A stretch of 64,000 nt of DNA from JBKEDF01 sp047975325. GTDB lineage: Bacteria; Pseudomonadota; Alphaproteobacteria; Rhodobacterales; Rhodobacteraceae. Below, in pieces: positions 1 to 8,141 of the stretch; the first letter of the stretch is position 1; the number at the start of each line of letters is the position of its first letter. Made by a program: the position numbers and the translations under genes. The DNA lies in assembly GCA_047975325.1 (NCBI GenBank), contig JBKEDF010000050.1, positions 1 to 64,000 on the forward strand, read 5' to 3'. A model generated the notes under the pieces. The model did not search any database. It was not told where the DNA came from and was given only the letters and a program-made list of their open reading frames with translations.

Positions 1-210
1 CGTGCTTGATGCAGCGGCGAAATGGGGCCCGAACCGGTTGATCCACAGCCGGATCGCCTCCCGGCTGACGATGATGCTGCGTTCGGCCAGCAGATCTTCG
101 ACATCCGCGCCGCTGAGTGCAAACCGATGGTACGCCCGAACGGCATAAGCGATGATCTCGCGAGGATAGCGATAGCCTTTCAGGCGCGGCGGGGCGGTCG
201 GGATTTTCAT
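1..210 (-). CDS. IS6-family transposase, N-terminal part (cut by window edge)
   Basis: Only the first 70 codons are inside the window; the gene runs off the left edge with no stop. The visible protein starts MKIPTAPPRLKGYRYPREII and continues with a helix-turn-helix-like stretch (YHRFALSGADVEDLLAERSI, then VSREAIRLWINRFGP). This is the standard N-terminus of IS6/IS26-type DDE transposases, where it precedes the catalytic core. The DDE residues would lie outside the window, so activity cannot be judged. It flanks two AT-richer glycan genes, which fits an accessory island edge. Confidence 0.85.
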   Translation of the reverse strand, partial: MKIPTAPPRLKGYRYPREIIAYAVRAYHRFALSGADVEDLLAERSIIVSREAIRLWINRFGPHFAAASST

Positions 211-237
211 GGCGAGGCGCTACCGGACATGAAGCCC
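1..237 (-). mobile_element. End of an IS6-family insertion sequence (partial)
   Basis: The transposase start lies at 210. IS6-type elements usually end a few tens of bases upstream of the transposase start, in a terminal inverted repeat. On the minus strand, 237-218 reads GGGCTTCATGTCCGGTAGCG, which begins with a G-run and is a candidate terminal repeat. The other end of the element is outside the window, so neither the repeat nor the boundary can be confirmed, and no target duplication can be checked. Confidence 0.4.
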
Positions 238-319
238 AAAATCAACTCGGCAATGCCAGGCATTAATTCGGAAGGAAGAGCCCAAGAAAGTTGGCAATAC
301 CCTGCTTGAAAATCCCTGA

Positions 320-1882
320 TCACGGCTCGAAAAAAGACCAGGTATCAGTGAACCCCGGAACCGCAATCCCCTTTTCCTTTCGCGTCCTGTCCATGCGGGT
401 GAACACATTGGCCGATGCTCTTACCCGCAACAGCAACTCGAACAGGACCAGCCCGGCCACGTCATCACGCATCGCCATGTCATGGGCCAGGGCATTCGTG
501 TTCAGAAGAAGATCCGTTCCGCCGACGCTGTAGCGGTCGAGCCCATTGAATTTATTAGCCGTCTGCGGCGTTTCCTGTTCATAGGTCGCGTCCTGGGCAC
601 GCCCTTCAATCGCGCGTTCGCCCTCGTAGATTTTCATCATATTGGCATAGAAATAGCCACTGGCACCGATCATCCGCTGCGCTTCGTTTTCACCATGGTC
701 AAGAAAGGTCTGAAGCGTGGAGATCAGCCAACGCGTCGTCAACTCATTGACAAGAAGCGGGCCATGTTCCCGCCAGATACGATGGAACAGGTGCCGAGCC
801 TTGTCGGTATGGCGTGTGTCGCGGCGCAGGTAGCTGATCGTGAGCGCGTTCAGCTTCGCCAGCCGGGACTTGCCACGAAAGTGATAGTCAAGGATCAGCG
901 ACTGGTCATTGATGTCGGCACGCGAAGCCGTGGGAAGTTCCACATCGGCAGGCAGGGTATCGAAAACATAGTTTGACAGGTCAACATCTTTGGGAGGAAG
1001 AATGTCATCGACCTCCTGCGGACTGATCCGGCTAAGCGCACGTTTCGTAAGTGCAGGCAAGGCCAGATCCGCCATATCGGAGGCGACGCTGAATACGGGC
1101 TTCGAAGGGTTCTGCGAAACCCGCGGTTGCCAGTCCTGCATGACAAGGGATTTGGCAAACCAGGCTGTTGGCCTGAAGCCGGACAGGGCATTGATACGTT
1201 CAAGCAGACGAAGCTTCTCGGGTTCGGGCGAAGAGTTTCTTTCGGAAGGCGGCGGAGACAGGTTCAGATGAGGCTGACCGGCGACCCCCAAAATCGCCCG
1301 AACGCCTGCCTCGGGAACCTTGCTATAGGGTAGCATGATCAGGCTGTCACCGAAGGTTTCTTTCGGCTTGTCCAGCTTCTGCCGCCAGGACAGGGCTTCA
1401 TCGAAATGATTGCGGAATCCCTCGAAGCTGCTGAACAGGGTCCGGTGCTTCAGATGCTGGTGATAGCAACTCACCAGCCAGCCTTCCTCGGCGCGCTCGT
1501 AAAACACGAACCGGACGTGATGCGGTTGCAGCGTGCGGGCAATGATGCGCAGGTTCTTCGTGAGCTTGGGGTAGATGGCCTTGCGTCGCGATCGCCCGGG
1601 CAGATCCCCGCAGAAATCCTCCTGACTCAAGATCACGATTTCCTCCCGGGCACGGGAAATAATCTCGGCGATGGTGCGCAACCGCTCTTTCGCAGCCTCA
1701 AAATCTTCCCGGGCAAGCTGCAGCGCGGCATCATGTGTCACACCGTCATGCAGGAAAAGGATCGAAGCTTGTGCCAGAATGCCGCGATTTGCTTCCAGGC
1801 ACTGCTGCAGAGCCGTCGATCCGGTCTTGTGCGGTCCGATGTGAACGATAACGTGCTTCTTGCCCTGTTCCTGGTCAACCAT
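320..1882 (-). CDS. Sulfotransferase-like protein of a glycan locus
   Basis: The protein has 520 residues when started at the ATG at 1882. That start overlaps the upstream stop codon as ATGGTTGA; an earlier in-frame ATG at 1915 would overlap the upstream gene by 41 bases. Residues 14-26 read HIGPHKTGSTALQ, the 5'-phosphosulfate loop (GxxKTGST) of PAPS-dependent sulfotransferases and their bacterial relatives. The first 200 residues look like that fold; the C-terminal half is unassigned. It probably acts in the cytoplasm on surface-glycan intermediates together with the upstream pyruvyl transferase. Composition is visibly more AT-rich than the rest of the window, suggesting transfer. The acceptor is unknown, and such proteins are often annotated only as hypothetical. 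Confidence 0.6.
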   Translation of the reverse strand: MVDQEQGKKHVIVHIGPHKTGSTALQQCLEANRGILAQASILFLHDGVTHDAALQLAREDFEAAKERLRTIAEIISRAREEIVILSQEDFCGDLPGRSRRKAIYPKLTKNLRIIARTLQPHHVRFVFYERAEEGWLVSCYHQHLKHRTLFSSFEGFRNHFDEALSWRQKLDKPKETFGDSLIMLPYSKVPEAGVRAILGVAGQPHLNLSPPPSERNSSPEPEKLRLLERINALSGFRPTAWFAKSLVMQDWQPRVSQNPSKPVFSVASDMADLALPALTKRALSRISPQEVDDILPPKDVDLSNYVFDTLPADVELPTASRADINDQSLILDYHFRGKSRLAKLNALTISYLRRDTRHTDKARHLFHRIWREHGPLLVNELTTRWLISTLQTFLDHGENEAQRMIGASGYFYANMMKIYEGERAIEGRAQDATYEQETPQTANKFNGLDRYSVGGTDLLLNTNALAHDMAMRDDVAGLVLFELLLRVRASANVFTRMDRTRKEKGIAVPGFTDTWSFFEP

Positions 1883-2684
1883 TCCAGATGTCCAACGCCT
1901 GCTGTGCAAAAGCATGGTTTAGCGCCCGGTATTCTTCGAGCAGGGGCGCCGTCTGGCCTGCCATTGTCAGCCCGGCCTGCCAGTTATCCGGTTCAACCAT
2001 CGTCGGGCGGTGCTGGAAGGTCTTGAACTTGTCATTATAGGGCAGGCATACCACACGACGGCCAAGGAGCTGCGCCCAATAAACACCGTGATAGGAACTG
2101 GTCACGACGGTTTCCCCGCTTGCGATAAAGTCGATCACGTCCCGAGGCGGGCGAAAGGCATTTGTCAGAACCGGGGCATCCGGCGGGGGATCGACTGGCG
2201 CGCCCTTGCGCCGGTGCAGGAAAAAGACAACCTCATGGCGCGGGGGGGCAACCTGATCAAACAGCGGCGAAAGGCAGCTTGCGCAAGGAACGAAGGAAAG
2301 CTGCTCCCTCCGATCATAGTTGCGGGTTCCAAACAGCGCAAAATCCTGCGCTACCTCGCGCACAAGCTTGTCGCGCCTCCCGGCCGGCGGCAGGCCAACG
2401 CCCCATGCAATCACCTTGGCATCCGGGTTTACCTCACAAATCAAACCAAGGGTCAAACTGAGCTGGGAAAAAAGTTGCCCTCCGCCGATGATGGCGTTTT
2501 GCAGATGCTCGCGCACAGGCATCAACGGTATATCCCGATTGACCTCAGGCCATAGATACTGACCGGGCCCACACATCAGATCGCCAATATTGTTGGCAGA
2601 ACAATGATAGAGGTTTGCAACCTCGGAAAGTGATGCCTGCCCGTTCAGGACCGCAGTCGATGTGGTTTCCATCTTTGTCAACAC
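1875..2684 (-). CDS. Polysaccharide pyruvyl transferase family protein
   Basis: This 269-residue protein resembles the CsaB/WcaK family, which adds ketal-linked pyruvate to sugars of exopolysaccharide or cell-wall polymers using phosphoenolpyruvate. Visible family features are NNIGD (31-35), a glycine-rich IIGGGQLF strand (66-72), and the C-terminal block SSYHGVYWAQLLGR (196-209), whose His is part of the conserved SxxH signature. It is a little shorter than typical members (about 300-370). Its stop overlaps the start of the sulfotransferase-like gene by 8 bases, so the two are translationally coupled and likely modify the same polymer. A second ATG five codons in is an alternative start. Confidence 0.75.
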   Translation of the reverse strand: MLTKMETTSTAVLNGQASLSEVANLYHCSANNIGDLMCGPGQYLWPEVNRDIPLMPVREHLQNAIIGGGQLFSQLSLTLGLICEVNPDAKVIAWGVGLPPAGRRDKLVREVAQDFALFGTRNYDRREQLSFVPCASCLSPLFDQVAPPRHEVVFFLHRRKGAPVDPPPDAPVLTNAFRPPRDVIDFIASGETVVTSSYHGVYWAQLLGRRVVCLPYNDKFKTFQHRPTMVEPDNWQAGLTMAGQTAPLLEEYRALNHAFAQQALDIWNG

Positions 2685-2948
2685 GATCCAGCCCCCGCCC
2701 GCTCGTATGATATGCCCGTACAGATTACAGCCAAAAATTTCTCATAATCATTCATAGTTACTCCGCAGACGCCAGCTTAACATCTGAACGAGGATTGCCA
2801 ATTGTAGACATATATGGACCCCGTCGGATTGCAATGGTTTGGGGTTTTGACGCAACGGGATTGCCAGGTTATTTGTGCATTCTGTTCTGGATAAGATTTG
2901 GGCATGAAGATCCCGGCCTCTATGCCGATTGGGCAAATCTGTATTGGC

Positions 2949-3635
2949 CTATGGCTGTGCCGCCACGATCAGTTTCATCACGACCGGACCCACGGCCTCG
3001 ACAATCCTTGCCACGCCCTCGGCGTTGGGATGGATGCCATCACCCTGCATATAGGCCACGATCGCACCCGGATCTTTGCTTTCGGCGCGCAGCGGCGCAA
3101 AGAAATCGGTCACGAGCAGGGTATCGAACCGTTCTGAAAGATCGGGGAAGATCGCATCATAGCGTGTCTTGAAATCGGGGCCGAAATTGCCCGGTGCGGG
3201 CATGCCAATCAGGAGGACCGGCAAATTTCGTTCCTGCGCACCTTCAAGTATTCCTTCCAGATTGGCCCGCGTTACATCGGGGTCAAGCCCGCGCAGCACA
3301 TCATTTCCCCCCAGATTCACGATCAACGCCTCAACCTCACCGGAAAGTGACCATTCAAGCCGTGAAAGCCCCCCGGCCGACGTATCCCCTGAAACCCCGG
3401 CATTGGTAATGGTCGCCTCGACACCCTGCGCCTCCAGCCAGGCCTGCAATTGCGGCACGAAGCCTTCTTGTGCAGGCAAACCATAGCCTTGCGTCAGGCT
3501 GTCACCCAGGGCCACCACCGTTACCGGTTCCGCCGCAACGGTTGTCAGCGAAAGCGCAAGCGCCATCAAACTGTTGCGTAACAGCCGTACGGCCCCATAT
3601 GCATGATCAAGGCAGTTCTGGCGGGCGAGGTTCAT
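2949..3635 (-). CDS. tesA: Arylesterase / acyl-CoA thioesterase I (TesA, GDSL family)
   Basis: This 228-residue SGNH hydrolase has a signal-peptide-like N-terminus (hydrophobic stretch about 23-35, ending VAA) and block I ALGDSLTQGYG (42-52) with the nucleophilic Ser. Block II is NAGVSGDTSAGG, block III NLGGNDVLRG and block V GDGIHPN with the catalytic Asp/His. It hydrolyses thioesters and esters, in the periplasm if exported. The ATG at 3635 is preceded by AGGATGG at a workable distance; longer in-frame versions would run deep into the opposite gene. As in many proteobacteria it is divergent from the YbbA/YbbP ABC pair. Here the start codons overlap, so each promoter must lie inside the other gene. 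Confidence 0.85.
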   Translation of the reverse strand: MNLARQNCLDHAYGAVRLLRNSLMALALSLTTVAAEPVTVVALGDSLTQGYGLPAQEGFVPQLQAWLEAQGVEATITNAGVSGDTSAGGLSRLEWSLSGEVEALIVNLGGNDVLRGLDPDVTRANLEGILEGAQERNLPVLLIGMPAPGNFGPDFKTRYDAIFPDLSERFDTLLVTDFFAPLRAESKDPGAIVAYMQGDGIHPNAEGVARIVEAVGPVVMKLIVAAQP

Positions 3636-4314
3636 GACGAAATCCATCCTGGCGCTGAAAGATGCGCGACTGACACTTGCGGGCAATGCGGGCCCGGTGG
3701 AAATTCTGCGCGGCATCACGCTTTCGGTCAATGAGGGGGAAACATTGGGGCTGATAGGACCTTCGGGTTCCGGCAAATCCTCGCTCCTGATGTTGATGGG
3801 CGGTCTGGAACGCGCCACGGGTGGGTCGGTCACGGCGCTTGGGCAGGATCTTACCACGATGGATGAAGATGCCCTCGCACGCTTTCGTCGGGGCAATATG
3901 GGGGTGGTCTTTCAATCTTTCCACCTGATTCCAACCATGACCGCGCTGGAAAATACTGCTGTGCCGCTGGAATTGATGGGGGTGGAGGATGCCTTTGCCC
4001 GTGCAGAGGCCGAATTGCATGCCGTCGGTCTGGCGGCGCGGATGGATCACTATCCCAGCCAGCTATCGGGTGGGGAACAGCAACGTGTCGCACTCGCCCG
4101 TGCCGTGGCACCACGGCCCCGGATCCTTCTGGCCGATGAACCAACCGGCAATCTTGACGGCAGGAATGGCACGGCAATCATGGATCTGCTGTTTGGTCTG
4201 GGCGAACGACATGGTGCAACACTGGTGATGGTCACCCATGCGGTGGAACTGACCGAACGCTGTTCGCGCGTGGTCCGGCTGGCAGATGGGCAAATCGCGG
4301 GGGAAGGTGCATGA
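3634..4314 (+). CDS. ABC transporter ATP-binding protein, YbbA/LolD type
   Basis: This 226-residue nucleotide-binding protein has Walker A GPSGSGKS (42-49), Q-loop FQSFHLIP near 93, signature LSGGEQQRVALARA (144-157), Walker B ILLADEP (164-170) and an H-loop TH in VTHAVEL. It belongs to the MacB/LolD/YbbA group that energises FtsX-type permeases working on periplasmic or outer-leaflet substrates. The next gene, its permease, overlaps its stop by ATGA. The pairing with tesA is a known conserved arrangement suggesting a lipid or acyl-group substrate, which remains unproven. A GAGG sits only three bases before the ATG, so initiation may be weak. Confidence 0.88.
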   Translation: MTKSILALKDARLTLAGNAGPVEILRGITLSVNEGETLGLIGPSGSGKSSLLMLMGGLERATGGSVTALGQDLTTMDEDALARFRRGNMGVVFQSFHLIPTMTALENTAVPLELMGVEDAFARAEAELHAVGLAARMDHYPSQLSGGEQQRVALARAVAPRPRILLADEPTGNLDGRNGTAIMDLLFGLGERHGATLVMVTHAVELTERCSRVVRLADGQIAGEGA

Positions 4315-6830
4315 GCCTGCGCCTTGCCGCCCGTTTCGCCCGTCGTGAATTGCGCGGCGGGATCCGGGGCTTTCGGGTTTTCCTGACCTGCCTGGCCCTG
4401 GGCGTCGCCGCCATCGCAGCCGTCGGCATGGTGCGTTCTGCCATCGAACGCGGCCTTGCCGATCAGGGCGCTATCCTGCTGGGCGGCGATGCGCAGATGG
4501 AATTCACCTATCGCTTCGCCGATGAGGACGAACGCGCCTATATGGCGGGTATTTCCACTGCATTGTCGGAAGTGGTGGAATTCCGGTCCATGGCTGCGCT
4601 TGGCGATGAACGCGCGCTGACCCAGGTGAAGGCAGTCGATGTCGCCTACCCCCTTCTGGGGGAAATGGTTCTTGATCCGCCACTTCCCCTTGATCAGGCG
4701 CTGGCCGGCGCGGACGGTCTACCCGGCGCGGTGATGGATCGTGTTCTCGTGGAACGGCTTGGCCTTTCCACCGGTGACATATTCACCATGGGAACGCAGG
4801 ATTTCCGCATGATGGCCACCATAGAAACGGAACCCGACAGCGCCACGGGCGGCTTTGCCCTCGGCCCGCGCACCATGGTTCTGACCCGCGATCTTGCTGC
4901 ATCCGGCCTGCTGGCCCCCGGTTCCCTTTTCGAAACCGAATATCGGATGGTCCTGCCGCCGGGCAGCGACCTGGACCAGATGAAGGACGGCGCGGAGGCC
5001 GCCTTTCGCGACAAGGGCATGCGCTGGCAGGACAGCCGCCGTGCCACCCCCGGGGTTGCGCGCTTTGTCGAACGGATCGGATCCTTCCTCGTTCTGGTCG
5101 GACTTGCCGGGCTCGCTGTGGGGGGGGTGGGAGTTGCGGCGGCGGTGCGTGCCTATCTCGAAGGCAAGACTGCCACGATCGCAACCCTGAAAACTGTGGG
5201 CGCAACGGGGCGGATGATCTTCCATATCTACCTGATCCAGATCGCGACGCTGACATTCCTGGGCATTGCGGCGGGATTGCTGCTGGGGGCGGGATTGCCG
5301 CTGCTGCTGGCACCCATGCTGGTGGCGGCACTTCCATTGCCAGTGTCCTTTGCGCTCTATCCCGCGCCCTTGATCGAGGCAGGGTTTTACGGTGCGGCAA
5401 CCGCGCTTCTTTTCACCCTCTGGCCCCTGGCCCGGACGGAAACCGTCCGGGCGGCAGCCCTTTATCGCGGTGGCGATGGTGGGAGGGGCTGGCCCGCCCC
5501 GATCCATTGGATCGCCCTGGGGCTGACGGGTGCGGCCCTTGTGGGCGGTGCGGTCCTGCTGTCGGGCATACCCATGCTGGCCATCTGGTCGGCTGTGGGC
5601 ATCGCTGCCGCACTTGCTGTCCTCATGGCTGCAGCCCTGGGCTTGCGGGCCACCGCCCGGCGTCTTGCGCGCAGCCGCTGGACGCGCCGTCGCGTGGCAC
5701 TTCGCGCGGCCTTCGCCGCACTCGGCGGCCCCCAGCACGAAACCGCCGCGGTCATCCTCTCCCTCGGTCTGGGGCTTTCGGTGCTGGCCGCTGTCGGCCA
5801 GATCGATGCCAATCTGCGCGCCGCGATCGATCGCGATCTGCCTTCGGTCGCCCCGTCCTATTTCTTTGTCGATATCCAGAATGATCAGATCGATAGCTTC
5901 GTGGAACGTCTGAAGGGCAATCCTGCGGTATCGGCGGTTGAAACCGCCCCGATGCTGCGCGGTGTCGTCACCCGGATCAACGGTCGGGACGCCCGCGAGA
6001 TCGCCGGGGATCACTGGGTCGTGCGCGGTGATCGCGGCATCAGCTATGCCGCCACGCCACCGCCCGACACGCGCATCACCGCAGGCGAATGGTGGCCCGG
6101 GGATTATTCCGGCCCTCCACTTCTGTCTTTCGCACGCGAAGAAGCAGCGGAAATAGGCCTCAACCTTGGCGATTCGGTAACCGTCAACATCCTTGGACGC
6201 GATCTCGAGGCAAAGATCACCAGCTTTCGCGAGGTCGATTTTTCCACCGGCGGGATCGGCTTTGTCATGATCCTGAACCCCGGCGCGCTGGCGGGCGCCC
6301 CGCATACCCATATCGCCACCGTCCATGCCAAGGAACCCGCCGAGGCCGCTATCCTGCGCGATCTTGCAAAGGCCTATCCGAATATCACCGCAATCCGGGT
6401 CCGCGATGCCATCAACCGCGTAGCAGAGGCCCTGCGCGCCATCGCCACCGCCACCGCCTGGGCCGCCGGGGTGACACTGCTTACCGGCTTTGTCGTACTG
6501 ATCGGGGCCGCCGCCGCAGGGGAAAACGCGCGCCTTTATGAGGCCGCTGTCCTGAAAACACTTGGCGCCACCCGAACACGCATCCTGGCAAGCTTTGCCT
6601 TTCGCGCCGCCTTCGCAGGTGCTGCGGCAGGGCTTGTGGCCATCGCCGCGGGCGGAATTGCGGGGTGGGCCGTCATGCGTTTCGTGATGGAAGCCAGCTA
6701 TCGCTTCGAGCCGCTTTCCGCCCTCGCCATCGTCATTGGCGGAATCCTGACCACCTTGCTTGCCGGGCTTCTCTTTGCGCTGCGCCCCCTGGCCGCCCGT
6801 CCCGCGCAGGTGCTGCGTTCACAGGAATGA
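4311..6830 (+). CDS. FtsX-family ABC transporter permease, YbbP type
   Basis: The protein has 839 residues. An N-terminal membrane segment (about 20-42) precedes a large periplasmic domain, a cluster of three membrane helices (about 255-370), and a middle pair (about 395-445). A second extracytoplasmic domain follows, then a C-terminal cluster (about 715-830) ending LRPLAARPAQVLRSQE. This duplicated FtsX layout with ten predicted helices is typical of YbbP. It forms a complex with the upstream ATPase and probably moves a lipid-linked or hydrophobic compound out of the inner membrane. It shares four bases with the ATPase gene. Confidence 0.87.
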   Translation: MSLRLAARFARRELRGGIRGFRVFLTCLALGVAAIAAVGMVRSAIERGLADQGAILLGGDAQMEFTYRFADEDERAYMAGISTALSEVVEFRSMAALGDERALTQVKAVDVAYPLLGEMVLDPPLPLDQALAGADGLPGAVMDRVLVERLGLSTGDIFTMGTQDFRMMATIETEPDSATGGFALGPRTMVLTRDLAASGLLAPGSLFETEYRMVLPPGSDLDQMKDGAEAAFRDKGMRWQDSRRATPGVARFVERIGSFLVLVGLAGLAVGGVGVAAAVRAYLEGKTATIATLKTVGATGRMIFHIYLIQIATLTFLGIAAGLLLGAGLPLLLAPMLVAALPLPVSFALYPAPLIEAGFYGAATALLFTLWPLARTETVRAAALYRGGDGGRGWPAPIHWIALGLTGAALVGGAVLLSGIPMLAIWSAVGIAAALAVLMAAALGLRATARRLARSRWTRRRVALRAAFAALGGPQHETAAVILSLGLGLSVLAAVGQIDANLRAAIDRDLPSVAPSYFFVDIQNDQIDSFVERLKGNPAVSAVETAPMLRGVVTRINGRDAREIAGDHWVVRGDRGISYAATPPPDTRITAGEWWPGDYSGPPLLSFAREEAAEIGLNLGDSVTVNILGRDLEAKITSFREVDFSTGGIGFVMILNPGALAGAPHTHIATVHAKEPAEAAILRDLAKAYPNITAIRVRDAINRVAEALRAIATATAWAAGVTLLTGFVVLIGAAAAGENARLYEAAVLKTLGATRTRILASFAFRAAFAGAAAGLVAIAAGGIAGWAVMRFVMEASYRFEPLSALAIVIGGILTTLLAGLLFALRPLAARPAQVLRSQE

Positions 6831-6940
6831 AGAGGCCGCAAACCGCAACAAAAACCTTTGTGGCCCCGGACCATCATGCTTTGCCAGATCCGGGCCGATG
6901 GTGCTAACCTCCCCCCTTGGATACCCCCTGTCTTCCTTGT

Positions 6941-6955
6941 CGATTGTGACAATCG
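6941..6955. promoter_or_regulatory. Perfect 15-bp palindrome upstream of the MBL-fold gene
   Basis: CGATTGT-G-ACAATCG is a perfect 7-1-7 inverted repeat in the 234-bp non-coding stretch before the MBL-fold hydrolase. A weak sigma70-like pair (TTGTGA at 6944, CATAAT at 6965, spacing 15) overlaps it. An operator for a dimeric regulator is plausible; no specific regulator is recognised. Confidence 0.35.
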
Positions 6956-7064
6956 CGAAGAAAACATAATGTGATGCCCAAGGGGGAGGGCGCCCATATC
7001 ATCAAGGTCAGTTCCTGACATGGTCACATCGAACCCGCGCCCGGATATTGCAAGGATACCCGAT

Positions 7065-7892
7065 ATGGCATTTTTTACCGAACCCGAACCCGAGCGCGGG
7101 AAAATCCACGAAGTTGCCGAAGGCGTGTTCCGGCTTGTCGCGCGCAATCCCAGCAAGATGACCTATCACGGCACCAACACATATCTGATGCCTGATGGCG
7201 ATGGCTATATTCTGCTCGATCCCGGCCCTGTCACGGATGATGAGCATGTAAAAGATATACTTCGCGCGACGGATGGCAGGATTCATACCATTCTCATCAG
7301 CCACGGCCATGCCGATCATTTCGGCGCCCTTCCGGAACTGCGAAAACACACCCGTGCCGATGTCTATGCCTTCCGCCTGCCCATGGTTGCAACGATTGAA
7401 CCCGATGCCGTGCTGGACCATGGCGATCAGGTCGGCCCGCTTACGGCACTGCATACCCCGGGACATGCACCCGATCATCTTTGTTTTGCGCGCAAGGATG
7501 GGTTGGTCTTCACGGCCGATCACGTCATGGGCTGGTCGTCCAGCGTCGTATCGCCGCCAAATGGTGATATGAGGGCCTATATTGCCAGCCTGGATTTACT
7601 GATCGGACGCAATGACACCCTTTACCTTCCGGGTCATGGACCCGCGATACCCGCGCCACGACACTATGTCGAGGAACTGAAGCTCCGGCGTATCCTGCGT
7701 GAAAACGAAATATTGGACGCCCTGCAGCGCGGTCCGGCATCAACGGATATCCTGCGGCAAACGCTTTATCACAAGGTCGATCCGGTGCTGCAGGCCGCTG
7801 CCGAACGAAATGTCATGGCACATCTGGCCAAGCTGCAGGCAGAAGGTAAGGTCAGTCAGGATGACGAGCTATGGTTTGCGACAACCCCGTAG
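7065..7892 (+). CDS. MBL-fold metallo-hydrolase (LACTB2-like)
   Basis: This 275-residue metallo-beta-lactamase-fold enzyme has the metal motif HGHADH (80-85), later ligands in TPGHAPDH and TADHV, and the terminal LPGHG strand. The C-terminal 60 residues form a winged-helix-like domain (RRILRENEILDALQ...), as in LACTB2 and beta-lactamase-like hydrolases. I chose the ATG at 7065 because AAGGA stands eight bases ahead of it; an in-frame ATG at 7020 lacks a well-placed ribosome site. The substrate is not readable; relatives include nucleases and thioesterases. It stands alone, with a hairpin right after its stop. Confidence 0.82.
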   Translation: MAFFTEPEPERGKIHEVAEGVFRLVARNPSKMTYHGTNTYLMPDGDGYILLDPGPVTDDEHVKDILRATDGRIHTILISHGHADHFGALPELRKHTRADVYAFRLPMVATIEPDAVLDHGDQVGPLTALHTPGHAPDHLCFARKDGLVFTADHVMGWSSSVVSPPNGDMRAYIASLDLLIGRNDTLYLPGHGPAIPAPRHYVEELKLRRILRENEILDALQRGPASTDILRQTLYHKVDPVLQAAAERNVMAHLAKLQAEGKVSQDDELWFATTP

Positions 7893-7911
7893 TTGCCAGA
7901 CACGGGCAACT
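7891..7911 (+). terminator. Hairpin after the MBL-fold gene
   Basis: AGTTGCC (7891-7897) and GGCAACT (7905-7911) form a 7-bp stem with a 7-base loop that begins at the stop codon. No T-run follows, so it is at best a weak or Rho-assisted terminator. Confidence 0.3.
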
Positions 7912-8141
7912 GGCGAATCCCCAACTTGCGGTTGCAGGTCATGCGGCAGGCAAACACCAAATACGATAGCACATGATCCCTGAAGTCGCCTGCATTGCGG
8001 ACCTTACCCAACGGCACCGCCCGATTTGACCCGATTAATGCGTAAATTCCGCCGAAGGCGACACGCTTTCGTAGCACTTTCTTGCCAAGACCGACACTGA
8101 TGCCCATAAGCAGGCATTCGATCCGGCGGAGAAAAGAGGCC

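Noticed and set aside
2685..2948. Short ORFs in the AT-rich gap between the pyruvyl transferase and tesA
   Set aside because: None has a ribosome site or recognisable product; the gap probably holds only promoter and transcript end signals.
3636..3896. Extended N-terminus for tesA (start at 3896)
   Set aside because: The extra 87 residues are antisense to the ATPase gene and show low-complexity Arg/Pro/Ser sequence before the normal signal peptide.
4719..6326. Long open frame (535 codons) on the minus strand opposite the FtsX-type permease gene
   Set aside because: It is antisense to a gene with clear family motifs and coupled start; its protein is Gly/Arg/His-rich and lacks any recognisable motif, typical of a high-GC shadow frame.
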